Source of the DNA: Ruminococcus sp.
Lineage (GTDB): Bacteria; Bacillota; Clostridia; Oscillospirales; Ruminococcaceae
Assembly (NCBI GenBank): GCA_015066805.1
Contig: SVNP01000006.1
Coordinates: 40,767 to 104,766, forward strand
Length of the DNA stretch: 64,000 nt
Direction: 5' to 3'
The notes beneath the pieces are model-generated. The model did no database searches and had not been told where the DNA came from. It saw only the letters and a program-made list of their open reading frames with translations. Shown piece by piece: positions 59,568-64,000 of the stretch (within the stretch, counting starts at the first letter, position 1; every line of letters begins with the position of its first letter). The translations under genes and the position numbers were made by a program.

Positions 59568-60314
59568 TTACCCGAACACCGCAAACCATGCGGCACATAT
59601 CCCATACAATATGGGCTGATGCACCATGTAAATGATGAGAGAATGCCTGCCCAAGAATTCCAGCGGCGGGCATTTGCCGTAAGTCAGCACATGATTCAGG
59701 TGATACCGTACAAACAGCTTCTGCATAAAATATCCCGTGCAGAACAAAAAGATCCACGGCAGAAAAGGAAAATAATCTCTGGAGAAAAACGCCGCCGTAG
59801 GAAAGCCGAAAAACGTGGTAACGATATTGGCGTACCAGCCTTCGGGCAGCTTCAGCAGATTCCACATCCCAAAGCCCAGATATCCGCTGCTGACATTCCG
59901 CAGCAGCACAAAACACGCCAGACTGCAAAGCATACCCACTACAGGGTTACAGTGACGCAGCAGTTTGTCCAGCGGGATCATGGCAAGCATGGCTGCGCCC
60001 AGAAACGTCAGCACGCCAAACACCACACGCTCTGCGGGAATCACCAGCAGCGTAACAGCCGTTATGATCCATCCGCCGGCGGAAACCACCAATCCGCGCC
60101 GCCATTTGCTTTTGCCCAAGGGCCAGCAAAAGCCCGAAAGCAGCACAAAGCTCCATGCAATGATCTGCTGCCACACCTTTGCACCATCGGAAAGAAACCA
60201 CATCCAGGGCACATCATGCAGATGCACCAGATCCCATGTCAGATGGTACAGCATCATGGCAACCAGCAGTACGCCCCGAAAAGTGTCGGGCAGAGGATAT
60301 CGTTTTCGGGCCAT
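59568..60314 (-). CDS. DUF1624/heparan-N-acetyltransferase-like membrane protein
   Basis: 248 residues. The start at 60314 (MARKRYPLPDTFRG) has a modest GGTG ribosome site; an ATG five codons earlier is possible. About six to seven helices, e.g. 'GVLLVAMMLYHLTWDLVHLH', 'GWIITAVTLLVIPAERVVFG' and 'FLPWIFLFCTGYFMQKLFVR', ending with 'LEFLGRHSLIIYMVHQPILY', the hallmark of this acyltransferase-like superfamily. The early 'D.FRG......M.Y H.TWDL' motif carries the conserved His/Asp. Probably transfers or moves acyl groups in envelope glycan modification; the substrate is unknown. Confidence 0.85.
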   Translation of the reverse strand: MARKRYPLPDTFRGVLLVAMMLYHLTWDLVHLHDVPWMWFLSDGAKVWQQIIAWSFVLLSGFCWPLGKSKWRRGLVVSAGGWIITAVTLLVIPAERVVFGVLTFLGAAMLAMIPLDKLLRHCNPVVGMLCSLACFVLLRNVSSGYLGFGMWNLLKLPEGWYANIVTTFFGFPTAAFFSRDYFPFLPWIFLFCTGYFMQKLFVRYHLNHVLTYGKCPPLEFLGRHSLIIYMVHQPILYGICAAWFAVFG

Positions 60315-60412
60315 TGTTTCACCACACATCCTTGATTTTTTCTGTTTGAGTATACCACACCTCATGAGAAAAGTCAATGCTCCGCTGCACTGCCGCAACG
60401 GAGCATTTTCTG

Positions 60413-62050
60413 TTAACTGTTAAAGTGGATGGTTGTTATGCTGAGATCGAAGCCGCACTCATCCACGATTGCATTCCATTGTTCCTCTGTGCCGGTGTAG
60501 TATACGTCAGTCAGAGACTCACAGGCAACAAACGCACCTTCTTCAATGAAAATCACACTATCGGGGATGGTCAATGCGGTCAGCGTCGGATGACCCTGAA
60601 ATGCTGCATACCCGATTGTCTGCACGCCTTTCGGAATGGAATATTCGGCATTGGCGTTATAAGGATACAATAAAATCGTCATTTGGTCTTTATCGAACAG
60701 TACACCATTTATGGATGAGTAATATGCATTATCCTCGGCAACTTCAATCATTTGGAGACTATCGCAACGATAAAATGCCCAAAGCCCAAGCCGGCTGACG
60801 CTGGCGGGAACATAAACTTCTGCCAGATTCGTACAATATGAAAACGCATAATCCGCAATACTCGTTACGCCCTCATTGACATAGACAGCGGTTATAGTTT
60901 TGTCATGTTCCCAAGGTCCTTGTCCTGTCTCAAATTCCGGCATATCACCCACACCGCCGATGGTCAGCACGCCATCAACAAGGGTGTACCACAAATCGGA
61001 ATCCGGAACGTACTGCGTCACAGAATCATCAATGGGTTCAGTGGATATGGTTGTGGTTGTAGGTGTAATGGTTGTCACTTCAGTGATTGTGGTTGTAGTG
61101 GTTGTCACTTCAGTGATTGTGGTTGTAGTGGTTGTAGTGGTTGTCACTTCAGTGGTCGCAGCCGGCTCAACGATATGGATCGATATGAAGGAAAGATCCA
61201 TCCAAGGCACTTCCTCACCAATGCAGTCGATAAGCTGCTCGACCTGCAAGTTAACCGAGCGCCAACCGAGCTCCGCGTCATCCGGAATGTCGAAATAGAG
61301 GGTGAAAAATGCGCGGCCTTCCCCAAAGTTGAATCCATCGGTACTTTCCGCAGTAATCACGATTTCTGCATCGTCCGATTCAACAGTCACAAGTGCATCC
61401 GGATCGTCAAAATAGCCTCCGAAATCATATTCGATTTTGCCATCCGTACAAGAAGGCATCAAAACCGGATCATAACTTACCCTCAGCTCAATCTTGGAAT
61501 AATCGTAGTAGAAGGAGTTAATGTCTACGGTGATCGTAACCGGTACATTTTTTTGTCCCGGCACGGCATCCACGTAAACGCCATCAATTATGACGTATTC
61601 TTCCCAATCTACGCAGTTGTTAGTTGTATCCGTTTCGTAGGTGGATGCAGTAGTAGTCGTCGTTGTTGTTATCACTTCTGTGGTGGTTGTGGTAGTGGCG
61701 GCAGAGTCCTCCACCTCATAATACTCCCAATCCTCGGGGGGATTTTCCATAATATCCCCGGCAACATAATATTGCAAAGCGTTCAGCGCATCGACTGCGT
61801 CAATTGCTCCATCATGGTTGATATCCGCCGCAGCGAGCTGCTGCTCGGTGAAGGTGCCCGGCTGCATCATCACCATAGTGGTGGTATACTCCACAAGGAT
61901 AGACAGCGCATCAACGATATCAACTGTACCATTGGCATCCGTATCGCCCATGGGATACTGTGCCGCCGAAGCGGTTACTCCCGCAAGCAGGCTGCCTGCT
62001 GTGAGAAAAGAAAGAATGCTTTGACTCATACGCTTCCATGGTCGGTTCAT
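60413..62050 (-). CDS. Secreted protein with N-terminal dockerin, cohesin-like module and LRR domain
   Basis: 545 residues, with AAAGGAG 8 nt before the ATG. Signal peptide ~1-30 (ILSFLTAGSLLAGVTASAAQ). Residues ~33-100: dockerin placed at the N-terminus, with two calcium-loop motifs 'GDTDANGTVDIVDALSILVE' and 'ADINHDGAIDAVDALNALQY'. A Thr-rich linker follows. Residues ~150-295: cohesin-like/Ig-like module (VDAVPGQKNVPVTITVDI, IELRVSYDPVLMPS, GRAFFTLYFDIPDDAELGW). A second long Thr/Val linker (about 295-340) is mostly Thr codons. Residues ~345-545: LRR_5/BspA repeats (VTSIADYAFSYCTNLAEVYV, IPDSVIFIEEGAFVACESL). A candidate adaptor that both docks and displays. Cohesin identity is less certain than the dockerin. 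Confidence 0.8.
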   Translation of the reverse strand: MNRPWKRMSQSILSFLTAGSLLAGVTASAAQYPMGDTDANGTVDIVDALSILVEYTTTMVMMQPGTFTEQQLAAADINHDGAIDAVDALNALQYYVAGDIMENPPEDWEYYEVEDSAATTTTTTEVITTTTTTTASTYETDTTNNCVDWEEYVIIDGVYVDAVPGQKNVPVTITVDINSFYYDYSKIELRVSYDPVLMPSCTDGKIEYDFGGYFDDPDALVTVESDDAEIVITAESTDGFNFGEGRAFFTLYFDIPDDAELGWRSVNLQVEQLIDCIGEEVPWMDLSFISIHIVEPAATTEVTTTTTTTTTITEVTTTTTTITEVTTITPTTTTISTEPIDDSVTQYVPDSDLWYTLVDGVLTIGGVGDMPEFETGQGPWEHDKTITAVYVNEGVTSIADYAFSYCTNLAEVYVPASVSRLGLWAFYRCDSLQMIEVAEDNAYYSSINGVLFDKDQMTILLYPYNANAEYSIPKGVQTIGYAAFQGHPTLTALTIPDSVIFIEEGAFVACESLTDVYYTGTEEQWNAIVDECGFDLSITTIHFNS

Positions 62051-62080
62051 GATTCCTGCTCCTTTCAGTTATACTTTCGT

Positions 62081-62102
62081 TACACATCATATTTGATGTG
62101 TA
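62081..62102. promoter_or_regulatory. Perfect palindrome upstream of the dockerin/LRR gene
   Basis: TACACATCA-TATT-TGATGTGTA with 9-bp perfect arms, ~31 bp before the start codon. A good candidate operator for the divergent XRE regulator, or an mRNA hairpin. Confidence 0.6.
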
Positions 62103-62107
62103 TAATA

Positions 62108-62158
62108 AAGATAACACAAAATATCGTGTTTGTCAATACAACAGAAATGATGTAAAAT
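62108..62158. promoter_or_regulatory. Overlapping divergent promoters
   Basis: Plus: TTGTCA (62130-62135), 17-bp spacer, TAAAAT (62153-62158) for the XRE gene. Minus: TTGACA (62131-62136), 17-bp spacer, weak TATCTT (62108-62113) for the dockerin/LRR gene. The two -35 boxes overlap. An AACAC-N8-GTGTT repeat (62113-62130) lies between. Confidence 0.6.
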
Positions 62159-62206
62159 ATTTTTGTGGCAAACAACGATAAACGAAACGGAAAGGAAAGC
62201 GGGTTT

Positions 62207-62548
62207 ATGCAGAATCACCTTTATTTGTATCCCAATCTGATCGCAGTCAGAAAAGCCAAGTGCACGCAGCATGAACTTGCAGGGATCCTAGGCATTTCCC
62301 AGCAGGAAATCAGCCGATATGAGCGCGGAGAGATCAAAGCGCCCATCAACTATATCCGCGATGTTGCAGAGGTCTGCGGTGTCAGCGTGGACTATATTCT
62401 GGGTCTTTCACGCGATACAACGGATATGCTTTCGACAGAAGAATTTGACCTTCTCACCCGTTTCGCAAAACTGACACCCGAAAACCGCATCCGGCTGATG
62501 GAGCGTGCCGAAATGCTATGGGAAATGCAAACATCCGACGAACACTGA
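62207..62548 (+). CDS. XRE-family transcriptional regulator
   Basis: 113 residues. The ATG at 62207 has AAAGGA 10 nt upstream; a GTG 14 codons earlier is less likely. HTH_3 domain ~8-65: 'LIAVRKAKCTQHELAGILGI' with recognition part 'SQQEISRYERGEIKAPINYI', then 'AEVCGVSVDYILGLSRDT'. The C-terminal ~45 residues are helical and probably dimerise. No phage genes are near. Likely autoregulates and controls the divergent dockerin/LRR gene through the palindrome between them (inference). Confidence 0.9.
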   Translation: MQNHLYLYPNLIAVRKAKCTQHELAGILGISQQEISRYERGEIKAPINYIRDVAEVCGVSVDYILGLSRDTTDMLSTEEFDLLTRFAKLTPENRIRLMERAEMLWEMQTSDEH

Positions 62549-62576
62549 AGGCTCCGGGCAGAGAATGCACCGACCC

Positions 62577-62605
62577 TTTACACATTTGCATTTTTGTGAT
62601 ATAAT
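62577..62605 (+). promoter_or_regulatory. Sigma-A promoter of the patatin-like gene
   Basis: TTTACA (62577-62582), 17-bp spacer, TATAAT (62600-62605). Confidence 0.78.
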
Positions 62606-62644
62606 AACCTGTGCAGCATCCGCGTGGTGCTGTACAGGTTTTTG
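62606..62644 (+). terminator. Terminator hairpin directly after the patatin promoter
   Basis: AACCTGTGCAGCA (62606-62618) / TGCTGTACAGGTT (62628-62640), 13 bp with one wobble, then TTTTTTG. It ends transcripts from the XRE gene, but it also lies within the first ~30 nt of any transcript from the promoter just before it, so it may act as an attenuator. Confidence 0.85.
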
Positions 62645-62673
62645 TCTTTGAACGATGAAAGGAACAGTACATC

Positions 62674-63537
62674 ATGCAGCAAAAAACAGGTCTGGTTCTG
62701 GAAGGCGGCGCTATGCGCGGCATGTATACCGCCGGTATTCTGGATGTTCTTATGGAGCACAACATCCCCTTTGACGGCGCTGTGGGCGTCTCTGCGGGCG
62801 CAGCATTCGGCTGCAACTATAAATCACGGCAAATCGGCAGAAGCATCCGCTATAATCTCAAATACTGCAAGGATAAGCGGTATTGCAGCATTTATTCCCT
62901 CATCCGCACAGGTGATCTGTACGGCGGCGAGTTCTGCTACCACAAGCTGCCCAATGAGCTGGATATTTTTGATGTACCTACCTATACCGCCAACCCCATG
63001 GAATTCCATGTGGTTGCAACCGATGTGGTCACAGGCAAGCCCGTGTATCATCGGGCAGATAAGGCAGATCACAAGGATCTGGAATGGTTCCGTGCATCCG
63101 GTTCCATGCCTTTGGTTTCCAAAATCGTTGAGATCGACGGCCGGAAGCTGCTGGACGGCGGCATGACAGACCCCGTACCGCTGGCGTATTTCCAATCTCT
63201 GGGGTATACCCGCAATGTGGTGATCCTCACCCAGCCCAGAGATTACCGTAAGGAGGAAAACAAGACCCTCCCTATGATCCGTGTGATGCTGCGGAAATAC
63301 CCCAATGCCATCAAGGTAATGGAAAACCGCCATACCGTATACAATCAAACCACACAGTTTGTGCTGGAGGAAGAGAAAAAGGGCAATACGTTCGTATTTG
63401 CTCCCAAGGAAGCCTTGCCAATTAAGCGGCTGTGCCGTGATCCCGAGCTGCTGAAGGCCACTTATGAGATCGGCAGACAGCACGCACTGGAGCTGCTCCC
63501 CGAACTGCGCCGTTTCCTCGACCTGACACAGCAGTAA
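62674..63537 (+). CDS. Patatin-like phospholipase
   Basis: 287 residues, with AAAGGAA ~9 nt before the ATG. Oxyanion hole 'LVLEGGAMRGMYTAGILDVL', nucleophile Ser in 'GAVGVSAGAAFGCNY' (GxSxG) and catalytic Asp in 'KLLDGGMTDPVPLAYFQSLG' (DG[A/G]). This is the Ser-Asp dyad of bacterial YjjU/RssA-like patatins. No signal peptide, so cytoplasmic. Expected to hydrolyse acyl esters of lipids; the natural substrate is unknown. Confidence 0.92.
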   Translation: MQQKTGLVLEGGAMRGMYTAGILDVLMEHNIPFDGAVGVSAGAAFGCNYKSRQIGRSIRYNLKYCKDKRYCSIYSLIRTGDLYGGEFCYHKLPNELDIFDVPTYTANPMEFHVVATDVVTGKPVYHRADKADHKDLEWFRASGSMPLVSKIVEIDGRKLLDGGMTDPVPLAYFQSLGYTRNVVILTQPRDYRKEENKTLPMIRVMLRKYPNAIKVMENRHTVYNQTTQFVLEEEKKGNTFVFAPKEALPIKRLCRDPELLKATYEIGRQHALELLPELRRFLDLTQQ

Positions 63538-63538
63538 T

Positions 63539-63841
63539 ATGGAACATATCATTTACCTTGCCGCTTCGGAAGGAACGGAAGCCTGCCGCTATGAGTTTTT
63601 CTGCATGGCCTGCGGCTGTCGGCTGATATTGCTGACAGGTCTTGGCAGATACGGCAATCTCGGCGCATTTCGTTGTCCCGGCTGCCGGAAGCATTATTAC
63701 GCTACCAGAGATGATTATATCATCGGCAATGCGTACATTTACGAACACGGAAGCCATCCCGCCGGCTATCTCTCCGGGAACAAGGATCCCCTCATCACCC
63801 TGCGTGACCAATATAGCCCACGGCATCCGATGAAAAAATGA
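63539..63841 (+). CDS. Small hypothetical zinc-ribbon protein
   Basis: 100 residues. The ATG follows the patatin stop by one base and has no ribosome site of its own, so it is probably translated by coupling. Two Cys pairs: 'FCMACGCRLILL' and 'FRCPGCRKHYYATRD' give a C-x2-C(xC)...C-x2-C arrangement compatible with one zinc site. No membrane part. Function unknown. Confidence 0.7.
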   Translation: MEHIIYLAASEGTEACRYEFFCMACGCRLILLTGLGRYGNLGAFRCPGCRKHYYATRDDYIIGNAYIYEHGSHPAGYLSGNKDPLITLRDQYSPRHPMKK

Positions 63842-63878
63842 GGAAAAACTCCCTTTTTACCGCCCGAGCAGTTGTTGA

Positions 63879-63954
63879 AATGCTCCCCTTTTGTTAGACA
63901 ATGTGGTATAATAGAGATATACCGAACCAAAGTCTAACGAAAGGGGGCATTTTA
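63879..63954. repeat. Near-perfect inverted repeat at the left side of the IS element
   Basis: AATGCTCCCCTTTTGTTAGAC (63879-63899, 21 bases, arms as positions) is mirrored by GTCTAACGAAAGGGGGCATT at about 63932-63951, with a TATAAT (63907-63912) between. The left arm may be the IS end; the right arm lies at the ribosome site of the transposase gene, where pairing would mask it. Confidence 0.55.
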
Positions 63955-64000
63955 ATGCCAAAAGGGAAACCAAATAAGCGGTATACGCCGGAGTTCAAGA
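63955..64000 (+). CDS. IS3-family transposase OrfA, start only (cut by window edge)
   Basis: Fifteen codons are visible, beginning MPKGKPNKRYTPEFK, the typical start of an IS3-family OrfA (HTH_Tnp_1), with AAAGGGGG ~9 nt upstream. The rest lies beyond the window, so intactness is unknown. Confidence 0.75.
   Translation, partial: MPKGKPNKRYTPEFK

Overview
The window is about 64 kb of a low-stop, moderately GC-rich genome from a Firmicute of the class Clostridia, most likely Oscillospiraceae/Ruminococcus. The evidence is the mix of SipW/TasA-type surface genes, several dockerin-bearing secreted proteins with Thr-rich linkers typical of cellulosome-forming ruminococci, an ispH-S1 (RpsA) fusion, a CIRCE element, a Feo system with DUF2325/DUF3793 neighbours, and sigma-A promoters with near-consensus TTGACA-17-TATAAT spacing. 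There are no rRNA genes, no CRISPR array and no prophage. One tRNA gene is present, and the first bases of an IS3-type transposase gene lie at the right edge. The species is not determined.

Left part (1-14.5 kb): the end of a leucine-rich-repeat (BspA-like) gene, a GtrA-family membrane protein, a large secreted dockerin protein, a structured non-coding RNA (possibly a raiA-type RNA) and tRNA-Val(GAC). Then comes the most striking locus, a plus-strand operon of a SipW-type signal peptidase and five proteins carrying SipW-dependent N-termini. Two are small TasA/camelysin-like subunits, two carry C-terminal beta-helix regions, and the last is a 1515-residue scaffoldin-like protein with a Spy0128-like pilin module, six cohesin-like modules (four nearly identical) and a C-terminal dockerin. 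I read this as a candidate TasA-like surface fibre coupled to cohesin/dockerin assembly.

14.5-25.7 kb: a minus-strand operon of MoxR ATPase, DUF58 protein, membrane transglutaminase, secreted C39-like/SH3/dockerin protein and a small hypothetical protein. It is followed by a zinc-ribbon TM2 protein and a VTC polyphosphate-polymerase-domain / DUF4956 / beta-helix carbohydrate-binding lipoprotein cluster with a structured leader.

25.7-41.6 kb: mostly housekeeping genes. These are htpG under a perfect CIRCE operator, ldh, a D,D-carboxypeptidase translationally coupled to ispH-S1, a two-gene membrane/vWA unit, a decayed ABC transporter (ATPase fused in frame to a permease tail), pyrB with a PyrI-like zinc tail, acpP and mreB. 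A glycogen/maltodextrin operon (glgP - GH13 - PP-loop MurL-like gene - galE) runs leftward from 47.2 kb.

47.2-55.3 kb: a gene-poor 900-bp interval holds a candidate small RNA with three C/U-rich anti-Shine-Dalgarno segments. It is divergent from an AraC regulator, and both promoters use one palindromic -35 box. A sugar-binding-domain/GGDEF protein follows, then a YbjN protein with a soluble Hsp100-FtsH fusion protease.

55.3-64 kb: the feo iron-uptake operon (feoA-feoA-feoB-Cys-rich protein) and divergent DUF2325/DUF3793 genes share five copies of a DtxR-type box (GTTAG-N6-CTAAC). Then come a DUF1624 membrane protein, a secreted protein with N-terminal dockerin, cohesin-like module and LRR, a divergent XRE regulator with a perfect palindrome between them, a patatin-like lipase with a terminator-like leader, a small zinc-ribbon protein, and the start of an IS element.
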